Assembly (NCBI RefSeq): GCF_913062585.1
Contig: NZ_CAJXWX010000016.1
Span: forward strand, 1-64,000
Reading direction: 5' to 3'
Source of the DNA: an uncultured Sphingomonas sp.
GTDB taxonomy: Bacteria > Pseudomonadota > Alphaproteobacteria > Sphingomonadales > Sphingomonadaceae
Length of the DNA stretch: 64,000 bases
Below the pieces are notes generated by a model that ran no database searches, was not told the origin of the DNA, and worked only from the letters and a program-made list of their open reading frames with translations. Made by a program: the position numbers and the translations under genes. Each line of letters opens with the position of its first letter. Positions within the stretch are counted from its first letter, which is position 1. Shown in pieces: positions 43,338 to 51,426 of this stretch.

Positions 43338-45931
43338 TGGGCGTCCTTCGGACCAAGGGTGTAGATTTTAAGCTCGCGCGCCAGGGTAGCGGCATCCGCA
43401 TCGCTCTGGATGGTGAGCGTGATGCTCTCGCCGGGCAACAGGTCGAAGCCGTCATCGGAGGGCTCGGCGGGGGTGGTGCCGAAATTGACCTGCACCTGCC
43501 GCGCCAAGTTGCGCGCGGTCAGCGTCAGCTGCTTGCCCGCCCAGCGCGGGGTGATGCCGGGCGCCGGGTATGTCATGTCGCGCGGGACCTTCCGCTCGAC
43601 GATCTGGCGCGCGATGACCTTGTCGCCGTCGAACAGCTCGGCGACGGCATAGCTCGCCTCAGGCGCGGCGCCCGCGAACAGCGTCGCATCGGGGATGGTC
43701 GCAACATCGCTGGCCGAGGCGGCGGCCATGGTCACGCTGCCGCTTTGAGAGCCGAGCTTGCGGCCGTCCATGGCATAGCCGGTGACGCGCCAGCCGAGCG
43801 GTTTCGGCGTCGTGGCGTCGGAGATCAGCGCGATCCGCGTCGCGCCGGGCTTAGTCTCCGCCACGATCGTCTGGGGCGCGAAGAAGCGGCGCGCCTCGTG
43901 CTGGAGCATCTTGTCATGCCCGGTCCAGTCGATGCTCGACCAGCTGATCGCGGGCCAGCTGTCGTTGAGCTGCCAATAGAGCGAACCCAAAGTCACCGGT
44001 CGACACGCACGGTGGTGTCGCGCGGCAAGGCCGATGGCGCGCGCCTGCATCGCCTGGGACAGATAGACCAGATCGGCAAAGTCGCGCGGATCGCGCAGAT
44101 TCTGCTTCAGGTAGAAGGTGATGCGGTCATTGCCTTCGCCGCTCAGGAACTTCTGGTGTGCCTTCATCACCGGGCTGTCGATGCGGAAATCCGCCGGATC
44201 GGCAAAGGTCGCGATGGTCGACAGGTCGGGGAAGGCCTGGAAGCCATATTCCGACATGAAGCGCGGGCAGCTGTCGGTATAGCGCTCGACCGGCTTGGAG
44301 CCCGACCAGACATCCCAGAAATGGCGGTCGCCATTCTTGTCGGTGTCGGTCGGCCCTTCATAATCGGTCGAAGGCGAGCCGGGCCAATAGGGGATGCCGG
44401 GCGAATTCTTCACCACCGCATCGCGCAGTACGCGGTCGAACAGCACCGCCATGCCGGTGCCGATCCGTTCCTGCTCGTCCGCACCGACCGCCTTCTTGAA
44501 TGCCTTGCGATCCGACCAGTTTTCCCAGCCCGACAGCACCTCGTTATTGCCCGCCCAGATGACGAGTGAGGGATGCGATTGCAGGCGCGCGACCTGTTCC
44601 TCGGCCTCGATACGGACATTGTCGCGGAATTTCGCATCGGGCGGCGTGACGGCGCCGCCGAACATGAAGTCCTGCCAGACCATCAGGCCCAGTTCGTCGG
44701 CGGCGTCGTAGAAGCTGTGCTCGGGATAATAGCCGCCGCCCCAGATGCGGACGATATTCATGTTCGCCGCGACCGCCTTTTCCAGCATCTGACGCTCGGT
44801 CGTGGCGGCGACGCGTGCGGGGAAGGCGTCGAACGGGATGACGTTGCTGCCCTTGGCGAAGATGATGTTGCCGTTGACCTTCAGCCCGAAGCTGCCGTCT
44901 TTCCGCACCAGCTCGACGGTGCGCAGGCCGGTGCGCTTCTCGACCGTATCGGCACCCGCCAGCGCCGCGTTCACGGTGTAGAGCGGATGCGCACCGAAGC
45001 CGACCGGCTGCCAGCGCTGGGGCTTGGCGATCGACACGGGGACGACCACGTCATTCTCCCCCGGCTGGAGCGCGACGTCGCGGCGGACCCGGATGCGCTT
45101 GCCGTCGGGGCCGGTGACGGTCACGTCCATGCGGCCGGTCTGCGCCCGGTCCGCGACGACCGAGGCGCGGGCGAGGATGCGCGCCTCGGCATCGGTCAGC
45201 GCCTCCTGCTCGATGCGGAGGTTGTCGATGCGCGCGGCGTCCCATGCCTCCAGCCGGGCGGGGCGCCAGATGCCGATATCGACGATGCGCGGTGCCCAGT
45301 CCCAGCCATATTGGTATTTGGGCTTGCGGATATAGGGAGAGGTCTGAACGCCCTTGGGCTCATCGCCATAGGGGGAGTCATATTCGCCGGGCAGCGGATG
45401 CTTCTCGGCCAGCACCATTGGCTGGAGCGTCTTGATCGGCGAGGCGAAGGTCACGACGATCTCGTTCGCGCCCGCCTTCAACAGCGGCTTGGCATCGGCC
45501 CGCCAGCGGCGATGGGCGTTGTCGGCGGACAGGAGCGGCTGGCCGTTCACGCTGACCGTCGCGAAGGTGTCGAGCCCGTCGAACACCAGGTCCAGATGAT
45601 CGCGGCGGAGCATCTCCGGCGTGACGTCCAGCGTCGTGCGATATTGCCAGCCGGTCAGGCCCGCCCATTGGATCGGGGCCTCGTTCGCGCCCTTATAGGG
45701 ATCGGGGACGATCTTCGCGGCGATCAGGTCCTGCTGCACGCTGCCCGGTACGGTCGCGGCCAGCCAGGTCGCCGCCTGCGGATGTTCGCGCGCGGCGGCG
45801 GCATCCTGCGGGTCGATCCGCACCTGCCAGCGGTCGAGCGTCGCCACCGTCTTCGGTGCGGCCAGCGCGGGGGCCGCCATGGGCAGGGGGAGGGCGAGCG
45901 CAGCCAGGATCAGGCCGAGACGATGTTTCAA
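43334..45931 (-). CDS. GH2 beta-mannosidase
   Basis: An 865-residue exported beta-mannosidase and first gene of the glycosidase operon. It has a sugar-binding N-domain (YRTTLDVTPEMLRRDHLDLVFDGLDTFATVSVNG), the central barrel with IVRIWGGGYYPEHSFYDAADELGLMVWQDFMF, the acid/base Glu in VIWAGNNEV, and the nucleophile in RFMSEYGFQAFP. This pattern is of GH2 beta-mannosidases rather than beta-galactosidases. The TTG at 45931, 6 nt after GGGGAC, gives a neat signal peptide (KHRLGLILAALALPLPMAAPALA); a GTG at 45964 lacks a ribosome binding site. It would cut the Man-beta-1,4-GlcNAc core bond of N-glycans or short beta-mannosides. Confidence 0.92.
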   Translation of the reverse strand: MKHRLGLILAALALPLPMAAPALAAPKTVATLDRWQVRIDPQDAAAAREHPQAATWLAATVPGSVQQDLIAAKIVPDPYKGANEAPIQWAGLTGWQYRTTLDVTPEMLRRDHLDLVFDGLDTFATVSVNGQPLLSADNAHRRWRADAKPLLKAGANEIVVTFASPIKTLQPMVLAEKHPLPGEYDSPYGDEPKGVQTSPYIRKPKYQYGWDWAPRIVDIGIWRPARLEAWDAARIDNLRIEQEALTDAEARILARASVVADRAQTGRMDVTVTGPDGKRIRVRRDVALQPGENDVVVPVSIAKPQRWQPVGFGAHPLYTVNAALAGADTVEKRTGLRTVELVRKDGSFGLKVNGNIIFAKGSNVIPFDAFPARVAATTERQMLEKAVAANMNIVRIWGGGYYPEHSFYDAADELGLMVWQDFMFGGAVTPPDAKFRDNVRIEAEEQVARLQSHPSLVIWAGNNEVLSGWENWSDRKAFKKAVGADEQERIGTGMAVLFDRVLRDAVVKNSPGIPYWPGSPSTDYEGPTDTDKNGDRHFWDVWSGSKPVERYTDSCPRFMSEYGFQAFPDLSTIATFADPADFRIDSPVMKAHQKFLSGEGNDRITFYLKQNLRDPRDFADLVYLSQAMQARAIGLAARHHRACRPVTLGSLYWQLNDSWPAISWSSIDWTGHDKMLQHEARRFFAPQTIVAETKPGATRIALISDATTPKPLGWRVTGYAMDGRKLGSQSGSVTMAAASASDVATIPDATLFAGAAPEASYAVAELFDGDKVIARQIVERKVPRDMTYPAPGITPRWAGKQLTLTARNLARQVQVNFGTTPAEPSDDGFDLLPGESITLTIQSDADAATLARELKIYTLGPKDAQ

Positions 45932-46123
45932 GACGATGTCCCCGAAGCTTGCGTCTCCGCGCACGCCGGGTCGGGCAGGGCGAAGCCGATGGAAGGAAGC
46001 GTATCACGGGCGGTGACGCACGCGGCGCGCGCCGCAAGGATGGGCAAAACCCCCCTTCTTGTCAGGCTGTTCTGCGCCATCCTTCACCCCGCTGATCACC
46101 GGCTTGTCGTGTGCCGGTATTCT

Positions 46124-46145
46124 CATGATATGTTTTGGTATCATG
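46124..46145. promoter_or_regulatory. Inverted repeat upstream of the glycosidase operon
   Basis: CATGATA (46124-46130) and TATCATG (46139-46145) form a perfect 7-bp inverted repeat with an 8-nt spacer TGTTTTGG. It lies 193 nt upstream of the GH2 start, in the 290-nt gap between this operon and the DUF3667 gene. The rest of the gap shows no gene; a small GGGGC/GCCCC hairpin (46188-46204) follows the DUF3667 stop. The repeat may bind a GntR- or LacI-type regulator; none is adjacent. Confidence 0.4.
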
Positions 46146-46221
46146 GCAAGGCAGGCGGGGGGCGTCCACTCCTTTTATGGTCGGCAAGGGGCCGGTATCG
46201 CCCCTGCAACCGATTGACGGT

Positions 46222-47214
46222 TCAGTGCGCCATGCCGAGCGCCAGCAAGCCGATGATCCAGATCAGCAAAACCATCGCCGCCATGACCGAGACGACCAGC
46301 GTCATGAGCAGGCCCGACACCAGCCCCAGGCGATAGGCGCCGCGTATCTGTAGAAACAGATGCACCGGAAAGGCGAGCATCAACAGCCCCAGGCCGGGCA
46401 GATGCGCCAGCCTGGTCCACAGGATCATCACGACCATCAGCAGGCTGACGAAGCTGAGCGAATAGGTGACGAACACCGCATGGTCGAACATCGCCAGTCC
46501 GCGCTTCCATAGGAAGAACAGGCGCATGAACGGCATCGACAACAGGATCAGCGCCCAGGAGAATTTATAACCGTTCGCCTCCATCTTGAAGAGGAGGAAT
46601 TCGGGGTCGCGAATGGCATGGGCGATCTTGGCGTCGAGCGATGCCCAGCCGGTGATGACCCGTTCCTGATGCTCGCCATGGCCGGCGTCCGTCTCCTCTC
46701 CGCCGCCCAGCGCCATGGCGGTCAAGTCCATGCCGCGCTTCTGCTCGACCAGTTGCGCCCGCTCTTGATCCAGCGTGGTGGTGTCGCGCCGGGCGGCGAC
46801 CGCGGCAGCGCGCGCCCGGTCGATGACTGCGATACGCTGGTCGGTCTTGGCGATTTCGGCGCGTAGCTCGGTCGCGGTTTCCTTCGTGCCGGCGGGATGG
46901 AAGGTGCCGAAGCCGCCCAACACCGAATAGGCGACGTACAGCAGGAAGACGCTGAACAGATAGAGCGCCAGCGGTGAAAGGAAACGCCGTCGCTCGCCCG
47001 CGATGTAGCGGCGGGTCAGCTCACCGGGCCTGGTGACGAGCATCGCCATGGTCCGCCACACCTGCCCCTCGACATGCAGGACGCCGTGGCTGAAATCATG
47101 CCACCATGCGCCCAGGGTGCGGTGGATATGGGTCGATTGACCGCAAGCGTGGCAATATTCGCCGACCAGTGCGGTCCGGCAATTCAGGCAATGATGTCCG
47201 GCCTCTACGTGCAT
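46222..47214 (-). CDS. DUF3667 zinc-ribbon membrane protein
   Basis: A 330-residue protein. The N-terminal four-cysteine zinc ribbon is CLNCRTALVGEYCHACGQ, followed by the family segment WHDFSHGVLHVEGQVWRTMAML..RPGELTRRYIAGERRRFLSPLALYLFSVF. There is a charged coiled-coil-like stretch (residues about 120-165) and four C-terminal hydrophobic helices. DUF3667 proteins have no assigned function. The ATG at 47214 is preferred; a GTG at 47250 would add 12 residues. It lies 78 nt downstream of the antiporter gene on the same strand. Confidence 0.82.
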   Translation of the reverse strand: MHVEAGHHCLNCRTALVGEYCHACGQSTHIHRTLGAWWHDFSHGVLHVEGQVWRTMAMLVTRPGELTRRYIAGERRRFLSPLALYLFSVFLLYVAYSVLGGFGTFHPAGTKETATELRAEIAKTDQRIAVIDRARAAAVAARRDTTTLDQERAQLVEQKRGMDLTAMALGGGEETDAGHGEHQERVITGWASLDAKIAHAIRDPEFLLFKMEANGYKFSWALILLSMPFMRLFFLWKRGLAMFDHAVFVTYSLSFVSLLMVVMILWTRLAHLPGLGLLMLAFPVHLFLQIRGAYRLGLVSGLLMTLVVSVMAAMVLLIWIIGLLALGMAH

Positions 47215-47292
47215 TCCACCCCCATGATGCGAACCCCGTGTGCAAGACACGATAATGTGCCGATCCGTGCAAGCTCAAAGATGCCGGTGCGC

Positions 47293-48924
47293 TCAGCTCC
47301 GCGTGGCCAGGCGGGTGTCGATCAGGTCCAGCTCGCGACCGAATTTCTGCGCCGTTTCCGACCCGATCGCCCGCGCGTTCAGCAACTCGAAGACCACGCG
47401 CCGCTCGGCGCGGATCGCGGCGAGGCGCATCTTGCGCTCCACTTCTTCGAACCGGCGGGCATCGGAATCGGCATCGCCCTCCAGCGTGTCGATCCGATTG
47501 CGATAGCCGTCCATCAGCCGCGCGGCGATCTCGACATATTGGTCGGCATCGTCGCGCCCTTCGGCCATTTCATGCTGGAGCCGCTCCAACTCGGCGATCG
47601 CGGCCTTGGCGGTCGCGAGGCGGGTGCGGTCGAGTTCGCTTGCCCCGTCCTCGGTCGGCAGGGCCAGGCCGTGCAGCAGGAGCGGCAGGGTCAGGCTGGC
47701 GATCACCAGCGACGACAGGATGACGCCGCAGGCCAGGAAGATGACGAGGTCGCGCGCCGGAAAGGGTGTGCCGTCGCCCAGGGTCAGCGGCAGGGTCAGC
47801 GCACCCGCCAGCGTGATCGCGCCGCGCGCCCCCGCAACCGACATGGCGGTGATGACGCGGCGCGGCGGGCTGGTCGGGTTGGGCAGATGCCGCTGGCGGA
47901 ACAGGGTCAGGCGCAGCGCGACCCAGGTCCAGGCGAAACGCAAGCCCGCCAGCCCCGCGACGATGGCCAGCACATACAGCCCCAGCCACCACAGGGACGC
48001 GTGCCCGGTCAGCATCACCGTGTCGCGCGCGCCAGCAAAGACCTGCGGCAATTGCTCGCCCAGCAGCACGAAGATGATGCCGTTCAGGGTGAATTGCAGC
48101 ATGTCCCACACCGCCTGGCGACGGATGCGGATCGCGGCCTTCACGCCCGACGAGACGTTCGTGAAGGACATGGCGATGCCCGCCGCCGCCGCCGCCAGCA
48201 CGCCCGAGCTTTCGATATGCTCGGCGACCAGATAGGCGGCGAAGGGGATCAGCAGGCTGACCAGGATGTTCGACCCGCTATCGTCCCCAAACTGCCGCGC
48301 GAAGCGGTTCTTGGCCGTCACCGTGCCCCAGGCGATGGCCACGCCCAGCCCCACGCCCGATACCGCCATCCACAGGAAGGTCAGCCCGGCATGGGTGAGC
48401 GAAAAGGTGCCGGTCAGCGCGGCGGCGACGGCGAAGCGCAGGCACACCAGGCCCGAGGCGTCGTTGAGCAGCGACTCCCCCTCCAATATGTGCATCATGC
48501 GCTTGGGGATCGGGGCCTTTTGCGCGATGGCGGACACCGCGATCGGATCGGTTGGCGAGACGACGGCGGCGAGCGCAAAGGCCACCGCATAGGGGATGGC
48601 GGGGATCATCCAGTGGATGAACAGCCCCATGCCCAGCACCGTCAGGAAGACGAGGCCCAGCGCCAGCCCCAGTACCGCGCCCGCATCGCGGAACAGCTCG
48701 TCCTTCGGGATGCGCCAGCCATCGAGGAACAGGAGCGGCGGCACGAACAGCAGGAAGAAGATTTCCGGATCCAGCTCGACCCGGACCCGCGCGATCCCGC
48801 CGATCACCGCGCCCAGCGCGATCTGGACCAGCGGGCGGGGCAGGGCGGCGGGCAGCAGGCGCGAGACGACCCCGCTCAGCACGACGGCGAACAGGAGGAA
48901 CAGGCTAAGCGTGACGATGTCCAA
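47293..48924 (-). CDS. CPA1-family Na+/H+ antiporter
   Basis: A 543-residue cation:proton antiporter of the NhaP/YjcE type. About 12-13 transmembrane helices fill residues 1-420. The ion-binding motif is VVSPTDPIAVSAI, followed by LEGESLLNDASGLV, the conserved END/ND-like acidic pair of CPA1 proteins, and MSVAGARGAITLAGALTLP. A cytoplasmic helical tail of about 120 residues follows (AKAAIAELERLQHEMAEGRDDAD), probably regulatory. TTG at 48924 with AAAGGT 6 nt upstream is the preferred start; longer frames run into the upstream repeat region. It exports Na+ or K+ in exchange for H+ at the inner membrane. Confidence 0.9.
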   Translation of the reverse strand: MDIVTLSLFLLFAVVLSGVVSRLLPAALPRPLVQIALGAVIGGIARVRVELDPEIFFLLFVPPLLFLDGWRIPKDELFRDAGAVLGLALGLVFLTVLGMGLFIHWMIPAIPYAVAFALAAVVSPTDPIAVSAIAQKAPIPKRMMHILEGESLLNDASGLVCLRFAVAAALTGTFSLTHAGLTFLWMAVSGVGLGVAIAWGTVTAKNRFARQFGDDSGSNILVSLLIPFAAYLVAEHIESSGVLAAAAAGIAMSFTNVSSGVKAAIRIRRQAVWDMLQFTLNGIIFVLLGEQLPQVFAGARDTVMLTGHASLWWLGLYVLAIVAGLAGLRFAWTWVALRLTLFRQRHLPNPTSPPRRVITAMSVAGARGAITLAGALTLPLTLGDGTPFPARDLVIFLACGVILSSLVIASLTLPLLLHGLALPTEDGASELDRTRLATAKAAIAELERLQHEMAEGRDDADQYVEIAARLMDGYRNRIDTLEGDADSDARRFEEVERKMRLAAIRAERRVVFELLNARAIGSETAQKFGRELDLIDTRLATRS

Positions 48925-49136
48925 TCGGGGACCTTTCGGGTGCAGCGGTTGGAGCGGCCATGGCGTCAGGCGGCATGGCCGAGGATCAGCGAGACGGAGG
49001 CCGAATCGCGCGAGGTCCCTTGAATGACATGCGCGGCAAGGGTGGTTCAACCCGTTAAACGGCTTTCATAGGTTGACCCGTCTATGCTCATTCCCCCCGG
49101 AAGAGGCGCGCGCGCGTCGGAGGGGGCGCTATCGGG

Positions 49137-49195
49137 AGGGCGACACCCCTCCGTCACGGCTTCGCCCTGCCACCTCCCCTTCCAGGGGAGGAATG
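49137..49195. repeat. GC-rich palindromic repeat, right-half copy
   Basis: About 58 bp closely matches 9633-9690, including GACACCCCTCC and CACCTCCCCTT..AGGGGAGGAAT. The small inner hairpin differs compensatorily (GGCTTCGCC against GGCCTTCGGCC). The left half is degenerate (GGAGGGGGCGC near 49118). It lies directly after the stop of the GT4 gene ending at 49198. The gap 48925-49136 holds no gene. Confidence 0.8.
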
Positions 49196-49197
49196 GC

Positions 49198-50226
49198 TTA
49201 TGCCGCCGCGCGCATCGTCCGGTCGATCGGGGCGAGCGCCGCCAGGAACTGCTCGGCGCTCGCCCGCCAGGTGAAGCCCTGGCCATAGGCGGCGCATGTC
49301 GCGCGATCGAGGGTCAGCGCGCCGGCGATCGCCTGGTCCAGCGTTTCGTCCATCACCCCGACCTCGGGGCTCAACACATCGCGCGGGCCGGTGACCGGAA
49401 ACGCCGCGACGGGCGTGCCGCAGGCCAGCGCCTCGATCATCACCAGCCCGAAGGTGTCGGTCCGGCTGGGGAAGACGAAGACATCCGCCGCGCGGTAGAT
49501 GGCGGCCAGTTCCTCGCCGAACTTCGCGCCCAGGAAATGGACGTGCGGATATTCCGCCGCCAGCGCCGCTCGTGCGGGGCCGTCGCCGACCACCACCTTG
49601 GCGCCGGGCATGTCGGTCGCCAGGAAGGCGGCGATGTTCTTTTCCACCGCAACGCGGCCTGCATAAAGCTGCACCGGGCCGGACAGGCTGTCGACAAAGG
49701 CGTCGCGCGGACCATCGGGGCGGAAGAGCGCGGTGTCCACGCCGCGACCCCAATGGCGGCTTTGCGGCAGGTCATGCGCGGCGAGCGTCGCGGCGACGCT
49801 GGGCGTCGAGGCCAGGATTGCGGAGGACGGCGTATGGAACCAGCGGACATAGCGCCATACGAATTCGGGGCTCACCGCCTTGATCCGCGCCGCTACATAT
49901 TCGGGGAACTGGGTGTGATAGGCGGTGGTGAAGGGCAGGTCCTGCACCATGCACCAGCGCCGTGCGAGCAGGCCCAGCGGCCCTTCGGTCGCGATATGGA
50001 CTGCATCGGGCAGGAAATGGCCGAGCGTGCGTCCGACCACCCCGGGGCCGGGCAGGGCCAGCCGGATCTCGGGATAGGTCGGGCAGGGGAGCGAGGCATA
50101 GCGATCCGGCGACACGACGCACAGTTCATGCCCCATCGCGCGCAGCTCGGCCGATACGGATTGCAGTGTGCGGACTACGCCGTTTACCTGAGGGCTCCAG
50201 GCGTCGGTGACGATCGCGATCCGCAT
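49198..50226 (-). CDS. Glycosyltransferase family 4, glycolipid-synthase-like
   Basis: A 342-residue GT-B enzyme. The N-terminus MRIAIVTDAWSPQVNGVVRTLQSV matches MgtA/SQD2-type glycolipid or mannosyl-lipid glycosyltransferases. Other motifs are FTTAYHTQFPEYVAAR, GRGVDTALFRP, LYAGRVAVEKNIAAFL and the EX7E segment with SRTDTFGLVMIEALACGTPVAA. It lies 17 nt downstream of a metallophosphoesterase gene. Such pairs in alphaproteobacteria are associated with making phosphate-free glycolipids on diacylglycerol. That role is inferred from family and pairing. Confidence 0.85.
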   Translation of the reverse strand: MRIAIVTDAWSPQVNGVVRTLQSVSAELRAMGHELCVVSPDRYASLPCPTYPEIRLALPGPGVVGRTLGHFLPDAVHIATEGPLGLLARRWCMVQDLPFTTAYHTQFPEYVAARIKAVSPEFVWRYVRWFHTPSSAILASTPSVAATLAAHDLPQSRHWGRGVDTALFRPDGPRDAFVDSLSGPVQLYAGRVAVEKNIAAFLATDMPGAKVVVGDGPARAALAAEYPHVHFLGAKFGEELAAIYRAADVFVFPSRTDTFGLVMIEALACGTPVAAFPVTGPRDVLSPEVGVMDETLDQAIAGALTLDRATCAAYGQGFTWRASAEQFLAALAPIDRTMRAAA

Positions 50227-50243
50227 CCCAGTGGTTCCCCGTG

Positions 50244-51143
50244 TCAGGCGGCGATGGTGGCCGGAGCCGGGGCGGCCGGGGTCGGACGCTGGCGCCGCGC
50301 TTCCATTTCCTCGGCCCAGTGCAGGATTTCCATCGTGCCGTCGAAATGTTCGACCAGCGCGGTGCAGCCCTCCACCCAGTCGCCGTCGTTATAATAGGTA
50401 ACGCCACCGATCTCGCGAATTTCCGCCGTGTGGATATGGCCGCACACGACCCCGTCGACGCCGCGCGCGCCGGCCGCATGGGCGACCACGTCCTCGAAAT
50501 GCGAAATGAAGGCGACGGCGTTCTTGACCTTGGCCTTGGCGTGCTTGGACAGCGACCAATAGGGGCGCTTCATCCAGCGGCGAACGATGTTCACCCAGCG
50601 GTTGACCTCCATCAGCGCGGTATAGGCGAAGTCGCCGACATGGGCGAGCCAGCGATGCGCCAGGGTGATCGCATCGAACTCGTCGCCATGCAGGATCAGC
50701 AGACGGCGGCCATCCGCCGTCTCGTGGATCGCCTTGCGGCAGATGGCGATGCCGCCGAAATCCATGCCGGTGAACTGGCGGAAGATCTCGTCGTGATTGC
50801 CGGGGATATAGACGACACGGGTGCCGCGCTTGGCGCGCTTGAGCAGCCGCCAGACCACGTCGTTATGCGCGGCGGGCCAGTAGAATTTCTTCTTCAGCCG
50901 CCAGCCGTCGATCATGTCGCCGACCAGATACATGGTCTCGCTGTCGACATGGTCGAGGAAGTCGATCAGCATCTCGGCATTGCAGCCGCGTGTGCCGAGA
51001 TGGACGTCCGAGATCCAGATGGTGCGATAGCGCCGACGCTCATTGCCTTCCGGCTCGGGCGTCACGGGTGCACGGGGGATGAAGTCGAGGATGGCGGCGT
51101 CTTCGTGCAACGAACCATCGATCGGAATGCTGGTGATCGGCAT
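50244..51143 (-). CDS. UDP-2,3-diacylglucosamine diphosphatase-like metallophosphoesterase
   Basis: A calcineurin-type phosphoesterase of 299 residues from the ATG at 51143 (GGGGGAAC upstream); in-frame ATGs at 51179 and 51188 lack ribosome binding sites. Motifs in order are ISDVHLGTRG, YLVGDMIDGWRL, VVYIPGNHDEIF, LILHGDEFD and VVCGHIHTAEI, giving all ligands of a di-metal site. It resembles LpxH-like proteins but is probably not the lipid A enzyme, because it is paired with a glycolipid-type GT4. It may provide diacylglycerol from phosphatidate or act on another lipid phosphate. A weak Pho-box-like sequence lies upstream. Confidence 0.85.
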   Translation of the reverse strand: MPITSIPIDGSLHEDAAILDFIPRAPVTPEPEGNERRRYRTIWISDVHLGTRGCNAEMLIDFLDHVDSETMYLVGDMIDGWRLKKKFYWPAAHNDVVWRLLKRAKRGTRVVYIPGNHDEIFRQFTGMDFGGIAICRKAIHETADGRRLLILHGDEFDAITLAHRWLAHVGDFAYTALMEVNRWVNIVRRWMKRPYWSLSKHAKAKVKNAVAFISHFEDVVAHAAGARGVDGVVCGHIHTAEIREIGGVTYYNDGDWVEGCTALVEHFDGTMEILHWAEEMEARRQRPTPAAPAPATIAA

Positions 51144-51201
51144 CGGCGTTCCCCCACGCTTGGGCGTTGGGGATGTCATAGCCGTCATCTGTTACGCCCG
51201 C

Positions 51202-51219
51202 GTCGCAGATCGGTGACAG
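51202..51219 (-). promoter_or_regulatory. Weak Pho-box-like direct repeat
   Basis: On the minus strand CTGTCAC, four bases, CTGCGAC has the 7-4-7 layout of a PhoB box (CTGTCAT repeats). The first half matches well and the second half matches at 4 of 7. It lies 58 nt upstream of the metallophosphoesterase start. Plausible for phosphate-starvation lipid remodelling, but weak. Confidence 0.25.
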
Positions 51220-51257
51220 GTGCGCAGCAGTTTAATGACTCGTTAAAGTCAGTGCCG

Positions 51258-51296
51258 AGAAAAGCCCGCCGATCCCGATGGACCGACGGGCCTCTC
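51258..51296 (-). terminator. Intrinsic terminator for the TonB receptor transcript
   Basis: On the minus strand a stem GCCCGTCG / CGGCGGGC (51284-51291 and 51264-51271, one G-T pair) is followed by TTTT (51260-51263 complemented). It would stop transcription of the receptor gene ending at 51427 before the metallophosphoesterase gene. Confidence 0.55.
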
Positions 51297-51325
51297 TCGT
51301 TCGCAAAGCCTGGTGGGATTCACGC

Positions 51326-51415
51326 CCCTCCCGCAAGCGGGAGGGAATGCCCCAAGCGATAGTCTCTGCGAGGCTCCTTGCCCTCCCCTCGGTCCCCTCC
51401 CGCCTGCGGGAGGGG
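51326..51415. repeat. Paired CCCTCCCGC hairpins
   Basis: Two tight GC-rich hairpins flank a 48-nt spacer: CCCTCCCGC-AA-GCGGGAGGG (51326-51345) and CCCCTCCCGC-CT-GCGGGAGGGG (51394-51415). They follow the TonB receptor stop. They resemble the other palindromic intergenic repeats of the window but have a different core. Confidence 0.7.
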
Positions 51416-51426
51416 ATGCAGAAGGC

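Noticed and set aside
47074..49023. 649-codon plus-strand frame over the antiporter gene
   Set aside because: It is the complement of a good CPA1 antiporter with conserved motifs; the frame itself has low-complexity sequence.
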